44,134 nt of DNA, from contig JAEYPN010000019.1 in the NCBI GenBank assembly GCA_023410715.1, positions 1 through 44,134 on the forward strand, given 5' to 3'. Below are positions 26,061 to 34,648 of this stretch, in pieces. A program made the position numbers and the translations under genes. Below the pieces are notes generated by a model, which did no database searches, was not told the DNA's origin, and worked only from the letters and a program-made list of their open reading frames with translations. How positions within the stretch are numbered: the first letter of the stretch is position 1; the number at the start of each line of letters is the position of its first letter. Origin of the DNA: Bacillota bacterium. Its GTDB lineage: Bacteria; Bacillota_I; Bacilli_A; Izemoplasmatales; UBA1188.

Positions 26061-27355
26061 TATTTACCAGCCTTTCTGACTAAATCTTTTGCTTGGACCA
26101 TATAGTCTGTAATTTCAACGCGAGATGGACATACGTATGAACATAATCCACAAAGAATACAAGCATTGATATTTAAAGCACTAACTGCATCAACGTCTTT
26201 ACGTATTACGGCATCTCTAATTGATGTTGGGGTTAAATAAGCAGGACAGTTCTCACTACATTTTCCACAACCTAAACAAGCAGGATTTAAACGATCATTA
26301 TCTGAAATAATATAAACAACTGCACACATTGTTGCATCAACAATTAAATCATCGATTAAAATAGAGTGTCCAGTCATTGGCCCACCAGCGACACAATAAG
26401 TCTTATCTGATTCAGACGTGTATCCACCAGCTTTAGCAACTAATTCTTTAACTCTTGTACCAATTTTAACTTTAAAGTTTTGTGGTGTAGAAATACCATC
26501 ACCAGTAATTGTTACAATTCTTTCAGTTTGTGGTAATGATTTTTCAATAACATCAGCCACTAAAATAGCTGTTGACGAGTTGTTTACAACAGCACCTACC
26601 TCACTTGGTAGTTTTTCATAAGTTTTTCCTGTAATTTTTTGAACTAAGTATTTTTCCCAGCCAGCAGGATAAACATCTTTTGCCAAATACAAGCTTATCT
26701 CAGGATTTTCATTTAAATATGGTTGAAATAACTCTACTAAATCATGACGATACTCTTTTAAAGCGATAACCGCTTTTTGTGCACCTGCAGCTTTAAGTAA
26801 GTATTTAACACCTTTAAATAATTTTTCTGGATTATTTAACATATTAACATAATCACATGTTAAATATGGTTCACATTCAACACCATTGATAATTAAAACT
26901 TCTTTTTGATCACATTGATATTTTACATAAGTAGGGAATCCTGCCCCACCTAGTCCAATAACTCCACACGCCTTTATTTTAGCAATGATTTCCTCACGTG
27001 TTAATTTTTCTGGATTTTCCTCTTTATTAATAGCTGGATCAACTTCATCTTTAAAATCGTTTTTTATTTCTAATGTTTCAACCATTCTTCCAGATGAATG
27101 CCACATTTTTTTTATTCCAGTAACTTCACCAGATACAGATGAGGCAACGGGAATATAAAAACGGCCTTCGCTCGTAGCTACTATTTTTCCTACATAAACA
27201 TGGTCACCCGCAACAACATTTGCTTTAAGTTTGTTTGCGCCTGACACAAGGGGAATATAAACATATTCAGGATTTAAATATTCACTAACTGGCTTATTAG
27301 TTGACATTGATTTATGTCCATCTATATGTATTCCCTTAATACTTTTGAATAGCAT
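26060..27355 (-). CDS. rnfC: RnfC, NADH-binding peripheral subunit
   Basis: First gene of the operon. Near residue 136 it has GLGGAGFPTYVKY, the nucleotide/flavin-binding loop shared with NuoF-type proteins. Two [4Fe-4S] motifs follow near the end: CLGCGKCSENCP (about 366-377) and CILCGLCSYVCP (about 406-417). 431 aa, normal size for the Clostridia-type RnfC. It exchanges electrons with NAD(H) on the cytoplasmic face. AAAGGAGG lies before ATG 27355, with a -10 box further up. The full order C-D-G-E-A-B is the classical rnf layout. Confidence 0.96.
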   Translation of the reverse strand: MLFKSIKGIHIDGHKSMSTNKPVSEYLNPEYVYIPLVSGANKLKANVVAGDHVYVGKIVATSEGRFYIPVASSVSGEVTGIKKMWHSSGRMVETLEIKNDFKDEVDPAINKEENPEKLTREEIIAKIKACGVIGLGGAGFPTYVKYQCDQKEVLIINGVECEPYLTCDYVNMLNNPEKLFKGVKYLLKAAGAQKAVIALKEYRHDLVELFQPYLNENPEISLYLAKDVYPAGWEKYLVQKITGKTYEKLPSEVGAVVNNSSTAILVADVIEKSLPQTERIVTITGDGISTPQNFKVKIGTRVKELVAKAGGYTSESDKTYCVAGGPMTGHSILIDDLIVDATMCAVVYIISDNDRLNPACLGCGKCSENCPAYLTPTSIRDAVIRKDVDAVSALNINACILCGLCSYVCPSRVEITDYMVQAKDLVRKAGK

Positions 27356-27380
27356 AATTTACCTCCTTTTGTTCCTTATT

Positions 27381-27386
27381 ATTATA
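27381..27386 (-). promoter_or_regulatory. -10 box of the rnf operon
   Basis: TATAAT on the minus strand, preceded by TGT, about 25 bases before the rnfC start. The -35 region has no good hexamer at 17 bases. Confidence 0.5.
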
Positions 27387-27426
27387 ACACAATATAAAAG
27401 AATGTATATTAACAATTTTCATAAAA

Positions 27427-27452
27427 AAAGAGAAATTTTTAAGTTTCTCTTT
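27427..27452 (-). terminator. intrinsic terminator of the nudix-CM-rluF operon
   Basis: AAAGAGAAA (27427-27435) pairs with TTTCTCTTT (27444-27452). The A run at 27423-27429 gives the U tract on the minus strand. The hairpin overlaps the rluF stop. Confidence 0.75.
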
Positions 27453-28161
27453 GATTTATCTTCAATAATTCTTTTAAGTCCCGAATCTCTTTAGAAGTTA
27501 ACATCCGATATTCACCTTTTTTTAAGTGTGAATCAGAAATATTCATAATACGAATTCGCTCTAAATAAGTAACATTGTATCCAAGTTCCTTACACATTCT
27601 TCTTATTTGTCTATTGAGTCCTTGCGTTATTGTAATTTTAAATGTCGTGCTATTGACAATTTTTATCATACATTTTTTCGTTACAACTGGACGATTCTGC
27701 GCAGGATTATAAATCTTAACGCCTTTTTCCATTAAATATTTAAAATCCATATCTAAAGGTTTATCGACCATTACTAAATATTCTTTTTCATGATTGTTTT
27801 CAACTCGACAAATATCATTTACAATGTCACCATCATTAGTTAAGATGATTATTCCACAAGAGTCTTTATCAAGTCTGCCAACAGGAAAAAGACGCTCTTT
27901 AAAGCCTACAAAATCAATAATATTATTTTTCTTTTTTTCTGCTGTTGTCTCAATTCCAATTGGCTTATTTAATAATAAATAAACTTTAGTATTTACTAAA
28001 TTTATCTTTTTATTATCAACTAACACAACATCTTTTGCATTAATTTCCATCCCAATCTCAGCTAATTTACCATTAACTAAAACTCGACCACTTTCAATTA
28101 AATTGTCTGCTTCTCTTCTTGAACATACGCCACATGTTTTTATATAATTATTTATTCTCAT
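27439..28161 (-). CDS. rluF: RluF-like 23S rRNA pseudouridine synthase
   Basis: An S4 RNA-binding domain at the N-terminus (MRINNYIKTCGVCSRREADNLIESG region, residues 1-60) is followed by the RsuA/RluB-type catalytic domain. The catalytic motif is FPVGRLDKDSCGIIILTNDG, with the key Asp near residue 98. HEKEYLV and QGLNRQIRRMCKELGY follow. These blocks agree with E. coli RluF (23S U2604) as I recall it, better than RsuA or RluB. 240 aa. It overlaps the chorismate mutase gene by 14 bases. Confidence 0.88.
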   Translation of the reverse strand: MRINNYIKTCGVCSRREADNLIESGRVLVNGKLAEIGMEINAKDVVLVDNKKINLVNTKVYLLLNKPIGIETTAEKKKNNIIDFVGFKERLFPVGRLDKDSCGIIILTNDGDIVNDICRVENNHEKEYLVMVDKPLDMDFKYLMEKGVKIYNPAQNRPVVTKKCMIKIVNSTTFKITITQGLNRQIRRMCKELGYNVTYLERIRIMNISDSHLKKGEYRMLTSKEIRDLKELLKINQRET

Positions 28162-28405
28162 TTTGATACTCTTTCGATAATTGGATTATTTTTTCTAACA
28201 GTTTAAGATAATAAGGACTAAACTCGTTATTCATTTTTACTCTTTCAAACATTATTTTTTCCCGACTATTATCTTCTACACTAATATTACTTTCTTGCTT
28301 ATATTTTTTTACTTCTTTAACTATGGCCATTCTTTTATAAAATAACTCTTCAATCTTTAAATCAAGATCATCAATCTCTTTTCTAAGTTCAAGTAGTTTA
28401 TTCAT
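28148..28405 (-). CDS. AroQ-type chorismate mutase domain protein
   Basis: 85 aa, all helical. The opening LLELRKEIDDLDLKIEELF is the type II chorismate mutase pattern (R-x-x-ID-x-x-D), with RMAIVKEVKKYK next and a C-terminal helix ending in LEKIIQLSKEYQ. It would convert chorismate to prephenate, but free-standing AroQ domains can also be moonlighting or inactive. I prefer the ATG at 28405 over a TTG at 28417. Either start lies inside the end of the Nudix gene, so it is translationally coupled. No other aromatic amino-acid gene is in the window. Confidence 0.75.
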   Translation of the reverse strand: MNKLLELRKEIDDLDLKIEELFYKRMAIVKEVKKYKQESNISVEDNSREKIMFERVKMNNEFSPYYLKLLEKIIQLSKEYQNENK

Positions 28406-28928
28406 ATAATCTTTCAACCATTTCTCTTTCTTCTTTTGTTAGTTCAAAAACTTCTTCTTTCTCAACAATCTCTGAATCTAAATAATCAACATTTTGTCTT
28501 TTGTAATTACATACGTATTTTTTTGGTGTCTCATTATTCATGATATTTGGAATCATTAGTCTTAAGTTTGTAACTAAACCTAAATTATTAAAATCAGTTG
28601 CCCATTTAATACTTTTTAAATCTAAGATACCTTCTCTTGTCTTAAGTGGAAAATTTGTTTCAATTTTATCAACATGAGCAGAAAATATAAATACAGTTCC
28701 ATCATCTATAATATCATTGATAGACCATTTAAGAAGTCCTTCAAATTTAATGTTTAAAGCATCTAAACCTGTCTCTTCTTTTATTTCTCTTTTTACGCAT
28801 AAAAGCGCATTTTCCCCTTTTTCAAATTTTCCGCCAATACCATTCCAACGTCCCATCCAAGGCTTCTTTTCTCTATTTAATAATAATAGCTGATCATGGT
28901 ATTGTATTAAACATAAAGTGTAATTCAT
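28398..28928 (-). CDS. Nudix hydrolase, MutT/8-oxo-dGTPase-like
   Basis: Early block YTLCLIQYHDQLLLLNREK, then WMGRWNGIGGKFEKGENALL and the Nudix box ending REIKEETGLDA (residues ~35-60), as in MutT/MutX pyrophosphohydrolases. A C-terminal extension of about 50 residues is specific to this branch. Start set at ATG 28928 (176 aa): GGGGTGA is just upstream, and the -10 box at 28947-28952 would place transcription start after the longer in-frame ATG at 28955. First gene of a three-gene operon. Substrate not certain. Confidence 0.85.
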   Translation of the reverse strand: MNYTLCLIQYHDQLLLLNREKKPWMGRWNGIGGKFEKGENALLCVKREIKEETGLDALNIKFEGLLKWSINDIIDDGTVFIFSAHVDKIETNFPLKTREGILDLKSIKWATDFNNLGLVTNLRLMIPNIMNNETPKKYVCNYKRQNVDYLDSEIVEKEEVFELTKEEREMVERLYE

Positions 28929-28946
28929 ATTTTCACCCCACATACA

Positions 28947-28952
28947 ATTATA
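28947..28952 (-). promoter_or_regulatory. -10 box of the nudix-CM-rluF operon
   Basis: TATAAT on the minus strand preceded by TTG. A -35 is not convincing. It decides between two possible starts of the Nudix gene. Confidence 0.45.
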
Positions 28953-29048
28953 CAAAAAAACTATGAAAATTGCATTTTTTTATTTTTTATTTGTTTTTAT
29001 TATATTTAATTAACTTTTAGTTTTATAAAATACATTAAAATAAAAAAA

Positions 29049-29070
29049 ATGGTTAAGCATTATTAACCAT
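29049..29070 (-). terminator. intrinsic terminator of trxA-trxB
   Basis: ATGGTTAA (29049-29056) pairs with TTAACCAT (29063-29070). The A run at 29042-29049 gives a U tract on the minus strand. Confidence 0.7.
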
Positions 29071-29084
29071 CTTTTAAAGAAACT

Positions 29085-29915
29085 TTATTTATTAATTTTT
29101 TTTAAATAATCGTTAATTTTAAATGCAGCATTTGCCCCATCACTGGCAGCTTTAACAATCTGATAAATTCCGCCAATCACATCACCGGCAGCGAAGATTC
29201 CTTTAATATTTGTCATATAGTTATCGTCAACTTTGATATTGCTTCCTTCCATAACGACCCCTAAAGTACGTGAAAAATCACTTGCATCAGGAGAATCTAA
29301 CGCTAAAAATATTCCATCAACTTTATATTCTTGATTAGCTGTCTTAATTGTATTATCACTTATGTCTACAATTTCATCAGTAACTAGGTTAGGTAGGTCT
29401 TTTCTTGCTTCTTTTTGATTAGTAAAAACCCAAATATCATTAGTCTGATTCTTTAATACATCATATTCCGATAGCATATAATTTCCACTACCAATCAAAG
29501 CTATTTTTTTTCGTCGATAAAAAAAACCATCACAAACGGCACAATAACTAACATTTTTTGCTTTTTCAAGGCCATTTATTTTGCCTTTTGGTCTAATCTT
29601 ACCCATCGCTAATAACACTGTTTTTCCTGTATATTCAGCTTTATCAGTTTTTACAGTAAAGAAATTACCTTCTTCAATGCTTAAGGCTTCTTCCTCTTTT
29701 ACATCTACACCTAAATCTTTCACCTGTTTTAAACCACTATCGAGTAATTCATTTCCATTAATTGATGAAAAACCAAAGTAATTTTCAACATTTGATGCGT
29801 TAGCTAAGGCTCCCCTATCTTTAGTAATAATTACGACTTCTTTTTTGAACCTTTTGAGATAAATTGCAGCTTGGATGCCTGCAGGTCCGCTACCAATAAT
29901 TATAGAGTCAAACAT
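29085..29915 (-). CDS. thioredoxin reductase-like flavoprotein lacking NADPH motifs
   Basis: FAD domain with IIGSGPAGIQAAIYL (6-20) and the C-terminal FAD block GIFAAGDVIGG (239-249). The redox pair is C125-A-V-C128. In NADPH-dependent TrxB the second domain has G-x-G-x-x-A followed by HRRxxxR. Here that region reads ALIGSGNYMLSE and then FTNQKEARKD, so both NADPH determinants are missing. 276 aa, about 30 shorter than usual. The same loss is known for ferredoxin-dependent flavin thioredoxin reductases of clostridia. It is coupled to trxA by a TAATG overlap. The electron donor is inferred, not shown. Confidence 0.85.
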   Translation of the reverse strand: MFDSIIIGSGPAGIQAAIYLKRFKKEVVIITKDRGALANASNVENYFGFSSINGNELLDSGLKQVKDLGVDVKEEEALSIEEGNFFTVKTDKAEYTGKTVLLAMGKIRPKGKINGLEKAKNVSYCAVCDGFFYRRKKIALIGSGNYMLSEYDVLKNQTNDIWVFTNQKEARKDLPNLVTDEIVDISDNTIKTANQEYKVDGIFLALDSPDASDFSRTLGVVMEGSNIKVDDNYMTNIKGIFAAGDVIGGIYQIVKAASDGANAAFKINDYLKKINK

Positions 29916-30223
29916 TAGATATCTAGCATTCTCATTAGCGTTTCTTCATCATGAACGCCAACTTCACTCTTTAAAACTTTTCCGTCTTTAAAAACAACTA
30001 AAGTAGGTATACTTCTAACGTTAAATAAACTTGCTAATTCTTCTTCTTCGTCAACATTTATTTTAACAATTTTTACTTTATCTTCAACTTTAGGGTTAAA
30101 AGATTCAAGAATTGCTCCTTGAGCACGGCATGGTGAACACCATGAAGCCCAGAAATCTACTAGTACCAGTCCTTCACTTTCTAACACTTCTTTTTTAAAG
30201 TTTTCACTTTTAATATTAATCAT
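29915..30223 (-). CDS. trxA: thioredoxin
   Basis: 102 aa, one thioredoxin fold. VDFWASWCSPCRA places the redox pair at C29 and C32 as CSPC rather than the usual CGPC. The cis-Pro segment RSIPTLVVFKDG lies near 73-84. GGAGG lies before the ATG. First gene of trxA-trxB. The altered active site may reflect the unusual reductase next to it. Confidence 0.93.
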   Translation of the reverse strand: MINIKSENFKKEVLESEGLVLVDFWASWCSPCRAQGAILESFNPKVEDKVKIVKINVDEEEELASLFNVRSIPTLVVFKDGKVLKSEVGVHDEETLMRMLDI

Positions 30224-30258
30224 TATGAATCCTCCTTTTATATTTTGTTGATACTTTT

Positions 30259-30264
30259 ATTATA
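30259..30264 (-). promoter_or_regulatory. extended -10 box of trxA-trxB
   Basis: TATAAT preceded by TGA on the minus strand, 36 bases before the trxA ATG, in the divergent region shared with the ABC exporter genes. -35 weak. Confidence 0.45.
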
Positions 30265-30328
30265 TCATTCTAAATTATTTTTTCCTAACAATTTGCTTTT
30301 TATGTTAAAATACTTGCGGTGATGTCGA

Positions 30329-32086
30329 ATGTTGAAGATTTTTAAAAATATGAGTTGGTTTTTCAAAAAAAGATGGTATAGCTATTTAATAATTTTAATT
30401 TTTGTTTTTTTAATTAGCTACTTACTACTAATTCCACCAAAAATAATTGGCGATATAATAAATTTAGTTGATAAAAATCTAGTAACTAAAGAAGCAGTTT
30501 TTAAACTTGTTATCCTAGACGCAATTGTTGTACTACTTATTTATATATGTGCAATCTTCAGACGTATATTAACAACTAATTTGGATTTAAAACTTAATTT
30601 TGAACTTCGAAAGAAATTTTTAAAAAAACTTTTAGATGAAGACGAAATATTTTTTGAGGAACATCCAGTTGGTGATTTAATTGCTAGAGCTACAGGCGAT
30701 ATTAATTTCGTTCAAAGAGTTACTGTCGATACAATTTTATCACTAACGACACAAATTATAACTATTTCTTTATTAATTTATAGAATTACTAACTTAAATG
30801 CGAAGCTTACTCTTTATTCTATTATTCCTTTACCAATCATTTGGATCGTCATTATTGTCTTAAGACCACTTGTTAAAAGAAACTGGCGTCGGGTAAGAGA
30901 AAAGGTAAGTTTAATGAATAACGTAATATTAGAATCTGCTAGTAACGTTAAAACAATAAGAAGCTACTCACTTGAAGAAGAAAACTATAAAAAATTAAAA
31001 TCATACGCTGATGATGTTTATTTAACTGAAAAGAAAAATTTAAAGGTTAACTCACTTTTTGGCCCACTTTTTCAGAGTGTTAATATGGTAAGTATTGTCA
31101 TTGCCTTATGGGTCGGCGGTATTCATGTTATTAATGGATCAATGTCAATTGCTGATTTAGTTCAATTTAACTTATATTTAGGAATGTTGATTGGACCACT
31201 TGCAGATATTGGTAATACCATTACAACCTTCCAACAATCTCATGTTTCACTTGATCGTTTAAATGAAATTTATAATTCTAATATTTTAATTAAAGATATA
31301 GAAGGTGCTAAAGATTTAAAAGAACTTTTATCATTTAATTTTATTAATTTTAATTTTAAATATACAGGAAGTCAAAGAAATAATTTAACAAATATTAATT
31401 TATGCTTAAAAAAAGGTGAGACTTTAGGAATTGTTGGTAAGACAGCTTCTGGTAAATCAACTTTAATTAAGCAGTTAGTACGTCAATATCCAGTTAAAGC
31501 AAATACTTTACTTTTAAATGATTATCCAATTGATCGTTTTAAAGTTTCATCGATTAGAGAAATGATTAGCTATGTTCCACAGGAGCATACGTTATTTTCT
31601 CGTTCGGTTTTAGACAACATTAAACTCGGTAGTGTAAAAGAAAAGACTATGGATGAAATAATTGAAGCAATTAAAAAAGCTGATTTCTTAAAAGATATGC
31701 CTTATTTAAGTGAGGGATTGAATACAATTGTTGGCGAATATGGAGTAACTTTATCTGGTGGACAAAAACAACGTTTATCAATTGCTAGAGCATTTCTAAA
31801 GGATGCTGAGATTTTAATATTAGATGATTCACTATCTGCTGTTGATGGAAATACGGAAACAAATATTTTAGAAACGATAGCTAAGACAAGAAAGGGTAAA
31901 ACCAACGTTATTATTGCCCACCGTTTATCAGCGGTAAAAAGGGCTGATCATATTATTGTTTTAGATGATGGAAAGATTATTGAAGAGGGAACACATCAGG
32001 AACTCATTGATCAAAATGGTTGGTATAGCGCCCAATACCGCGAACAAGAGTTAAATTTAACGGAGGCTAATCATGAAAAAGAATAA
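30329..32086 (+). CDS. ABC exporter half-transporter with degenerate Walker B (BmrC-like)
   Basis: An N-terminal six-helix exporter domain (about residues 15-300) and a C-terminal nucleotide-binding domain. Walker A GKTASGKSTL is near 363-372 and the signature LSGGQKQRL is intact. Walker B is ILILDDSLSAVD, with Asp where the catalytic Glu should be, which is typical of one half of heterodimeric exporters. H-loop IIAHRLS follows. 585 aa. GGTGAT lies before ATG 30329. It overlaps the partner gene by 14 bases. Probably drug or lipid export as a heterodimer; the substrate cannot be read from sequence. Confidence 0.9.
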   Translation: MLKIFKNMSWFFKKRWYSYLIILIFVFLISYLLLIPPKIIGDIINLVDKNLVTKEAVFKLVILDAIVVLLIYICAIFRRILTTNLDLKLNFELRKKFLKKLLDEDEIFFEEHPVGDLIARATGDINFVQRVTVDTILSLTTQIITISLLIYRITNLNAKLTLYSIIPLPIIWIVIIVLRPLVKRNWRRVREKVSLMNNVILESASNVKTIRSYSLEEENYKKLKSYADDVYLTEKKNLKVNSLFGPLFQSVNMVSIVIALWVGGIHVINGSMSIADLVQFNLYLGMLIGPLADIGNTITTFQQSHVSLDRLNEIYNSNILIKDIEGAKDLKELLSFNFINFNFKYTGSQRNNLTNINLCLKKGETLGIVGKTASGKSTLIKQLVRQYPVKANTLLLNDYPIDRFKVSSIREMISYVPQEHTLFSRSVLDNIKLGSVKEKTMDEIIEAIKKADFLKDMPYLSEGLNTIVGEYGVTLSGGQKQRLSIARAFLKDAEILILDDSLSAVDGNTETNILETIAKTRKGKTNVIIAHRLSAVKRADHIIVLDDGKIIEEGTHQELIDQNGWYSAQYREQELNLTEANHEKE

Positions 32087-33833
32087 AAACATTTCATTTA
32101 GAATCATTAAATACGCTCTTAGAAGTAAGTGGCTAGTTATATCAACAATTATCATTACAGTTATCGTTTCTTATACTTCAAACATTGGCCCAATAATTTC
32201 TAAAAATATTATTGATGATTTTTTAAGTAACAAAGCTAATTTAGAGGTTACAGAACGTTTATTAGGTTTAAATAAAAACATGTGGTTTTATATATTAGCA
32301 GTTGGTTCAACAATTATCCTACGTTATATTTTAAGTATTTTATTTAGTTTAACTGCCATGAAGCTTGAACGTGATATCCGCGTTGATGCAATGAAAAAAA
32401 TGGGAGAATTACCAACTACTTATTATGATTTAGAGCCTGACGGGAAAATTGTTACAAAAATAAATAACGATGCAAATGGTGTAAGATCTTTTTATTCAAC
32501 AATTTTCAACCTCATACAAGCTGGGCTAAACTTAGTAGTTGTTTATTCTTCTTTAGTATATTTAAATAAAAAAATTGCTATTGCCTTATTAGTTTTAATT
32601 CCTCTTGTATATATTTGGGTGACATTCTTTAGAAAATATATTCATAACTTTAATCTCAAAATTAGAGAAAATTCCGCGCAAATAAACGCAAAAATTAACG
32701 AAATAATTACTGGTGTTAATTTGATTCAAATGTACAATCAGGAAAATCACATGTTGAATGAATATAATAATTTGGTTGTTGAAACAAACGGTTTAAAAAG
32801 AAAACTTTCGATTGTACAATCGTCATTTGGAATGGAATTAATTTATTTAGTACAAAGAATTCTTACATGCTTAGTTTTGGGTTACTTTGCTTATCTAGTC
32901 TTAGGCCCAGAAATTTTAGTCACAAGTGGAATGATTTATGCAGTAACAAATTATGTTGATAAAATTGTTCAACCTTTAAATCAAATTTTTAATAATTTAA
33001 ATGGTTTAGAAGATTCAATTGTTTCAGCTTATCGAATCTTCGGCTTTATTGATGAACCTATTGATTCAAAAATTTATGATGGAGAAGATTGCTTAACGCT
33101 TGCATCAGACATTGAGTTTAAGAATGTTAATTTTTCCTATACTGGAAGTAATCTTGTCTTAAAAAATATTAACTTAAGAATTAAGAAAGGCGAGAAAATT
33201 GGGATTGTTGGTCATACGGGATCAGGGAAATCCACATTAATGAATCTTTTATTACGATTTAATGATTTTGAAGAAGGTGAAATACTTATTAATGGTCATG
33301 ATATTCGGGATTATAACAAAAGATTTTATCGCAGACACTTGGGGATTGTTTTACAGACTCCGTCACTTTTCTATGGTACCATTAGAGATAATATTACGCT
33401 AGGAAATAAAGATATTCAAGATTGCGACATTGTTAAGGTTATTAAATATATTGGCGCAACCAAACTTTTAACTAAAACAGAGAACGGACTTGACACAATG
33501 ATTGCTTATCACGGTGATAATTTATCAGTTGGTGAAAAACAACTAATAGCTTTTAGTCGTATCTTACTTTATAATCCTGATATATTTATTTTAGATGAAG
33601 CAACAGCAAACATTGATACTGAAACTGAATTATTACTACAAAAAGCAACAGAAATTCTTGCAAAAGAAAGAACAACGATTATCATTGCTCATCGTTTATC
33701 AACAATAAAGGATGCGGACAGGATTATCGTTATCGATAATGGTAATATAACTCATGAGGGTTCTCATCAATACTTATACGATAATTCAGATATTTATCGC
33801 AATATGTATGATGCTCAGTACAAAAACATATAA
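32073..33833 (+). CDS. ABC exporter half-transporter with canonical Walker B (BmrD-like)
   Basis: Partner of the preceding gene. Six membrane helices, then Walker A GHTGSGKSTL near 382-391 and Walker B IFILDEATANID with the catalytic Glu present. The signature is LSVGEKQL instead of LSGGQ. The two halves complement each other: one site pairs this Glu with the partner's intact signature and is hydrolytic, while the other is degenerate, as in BmrCD/TM287-288. 586 aa. GGAGG precedes the ATG. Terminator directly after the stop. Confidence 0.9.
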   Translation: MKKNKNISFRIIKYALRSKWLVISTIIITVIVSYTSNIGPIISKNIIDDFLSNKANLEVTERLLGLNKNMWFYILAVGSTIILRYILSILFSLTAMKLERDIRVDAMKKMGELPTTYYDLEPDGKIVTKINNDANGVRSFYSTIFNLIQAGLNLVVVYSSLVYLNKKIAIALLVLIPLVYIWVTFFRKYIHNFNLKIRENSAQINAKINEIITGVNLIQMYNQENHMLNEYNNLVVETNGLKRKLSIVQSSFGMELIYLVQRILTCLVLGYFAYLVLGPEILVTSGMIYAVTNYVDKIVQPLNQIFNNLNGLEDSIVSAYRIFGFIDEPIDSKIYDGEDCLTLASDIEFKNVNFSYTGSNLVLKNINLRIKKGEKIGIVGHTGSGKSTLMNLLLRFNDFEEGEILINGHDIRDYNKRFYRRHLGIVLQTPSLFYGTIRDNITLGNKDIQDCDIVKVIKYIGATKLLTKTENGLDTMIAYHGDNLSVGEKQLIAFSRILLYNPDIFILDEATANIDTETELLLQKATEILAKERTTIIIAHRLSTIKDADRIIVIDNGNITHEGSHQYLYDNSDIYRNMYDAQYKNI

Positions 33834-33866
33834 AAAGCATAATTTTTGAATTATGCTTTTTTATAT
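33833..33866 (+). terminator. terminator of the ABC exporter pair
   Basis: AAAAGCATAATT (33833-33844) pairs with AATTATGCTTTT (33849-33860), followed by a T-rich run. A/T runs on both sides allow bidirectional action. Confidence 0.8.
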
Positions 33867-33959
33867 TTTTTATAATTTTATCATAAATATAAATCCCATT
33901 CATTTAATGGTTTTAAAGAAAAACACGGATAGCGCTCAATTATTTCAATATTGTTACTA

Positions 33960-34631
33960 TTAATCGTTAGCCCAATTTGATAATTTAATAAAATTATCTT
34001 TTTTACCTGATAAATATAGAATATCATTTGCTTGAAAAACATAGTTTGGATCAACAACTTCGTGTACATATCCTTCATTTTCAATTGCAATGATATTTAC
34101 CCCAAATTGTCCACGTAAATTTACAGCCATAACAGTTTTATCAATAAATTTTTGAGGAACTAATATTTTGGAGATATTTACCTTTTCACTTAACTTAACA
34201 AAATCTAATGTTTTAAAGGTTTCAATTCTATAAGCTAAACGGACAGCCATATCTCTTTCAGGATATACCACTTCGGCTCCTAATTTTTCAAGTATTTCCC
34301 CATGTTCACTTGATGTTGCTTTAGAAATTACTTTAGGAATACCCATACCAACCAAATGAAGTGTTGTTAAAATTGAAGTATCAATATGTTCCCCAATACA
34401 TACAACGGCTACATCACAGTTTTGGATACCTGTTTCAAGTAATGTCTGTTTCTTAAGATTAGTAACTGTATAGGCATTTTCTGTTACATCACGAAGTGAA
34501 CGAACCTTTTCTTCATCTTCATCAATTACTAATAATTCTTCTCCTGCTTTTGCAAGTTCAACTGCTAAAGCATAACCAAATCGTCCAAGACCAATTATTC
34601 CATATGTTAATTTCTCATTTTTTGTTTTCAT
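33960..34631 (-). CDS. ktrA: KtrA/TrkA-type potassium uptake gating subunit
   Basis: 223 aa. The RCK N-terminal Rossmann domain opens with GIIGLGRFGYALA (about 11-23) and has an acidic LLVIDEDEE at the end of strand two (33-41), which favours NAD/ATP-type nucleotides. RCK_C domain from about 140, with LRGQFGVNIIAIE. It sits on the cytoplasmic side and gates the membrane subunit encoded just upstream. The ATG has GAGGAGTG before it, 18 bases after the ktrB stop. RCK_C domains of Ktr proteins can bind c-di-AMP; no ydaO-like riboswitch is visible upstream. Confidence 0.92.
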   Translation of the reverse strand: MKTKNEKLTYGIIGLGRFGYALAVELAKAGEELLVIDEDEEKVRSLRDVTENAYTVTNLKKQTLLETGIQNCDVAVVCIGEHIDTSILTTLHLVGMGIPKVISKATSSEHGEILEKLGAEVVYPERDMAVRLAYRIETFKTLDFVKLSEKVNISKILVPQKFIDKTVMAVNLRGQFGVNIIAIENEGYVHEVVDPNYVFQANDILYLSGKKDNFIKLSNWAND

Positions 34632-34648
34632 ATAAATACACTCCTCTT

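Noticed and set aside
33881..34090. 69-codon minus-strand frame whose last 25 codons lie beyond the ktrA stop (IIERYPCFSLKPLNEWDLYL)
   Set aside because: The first two thirds lie within ktrA in another frame and there is no ribosome site. The tail reads like protein and could be a scrap of a lost gene, but it is too short to call.
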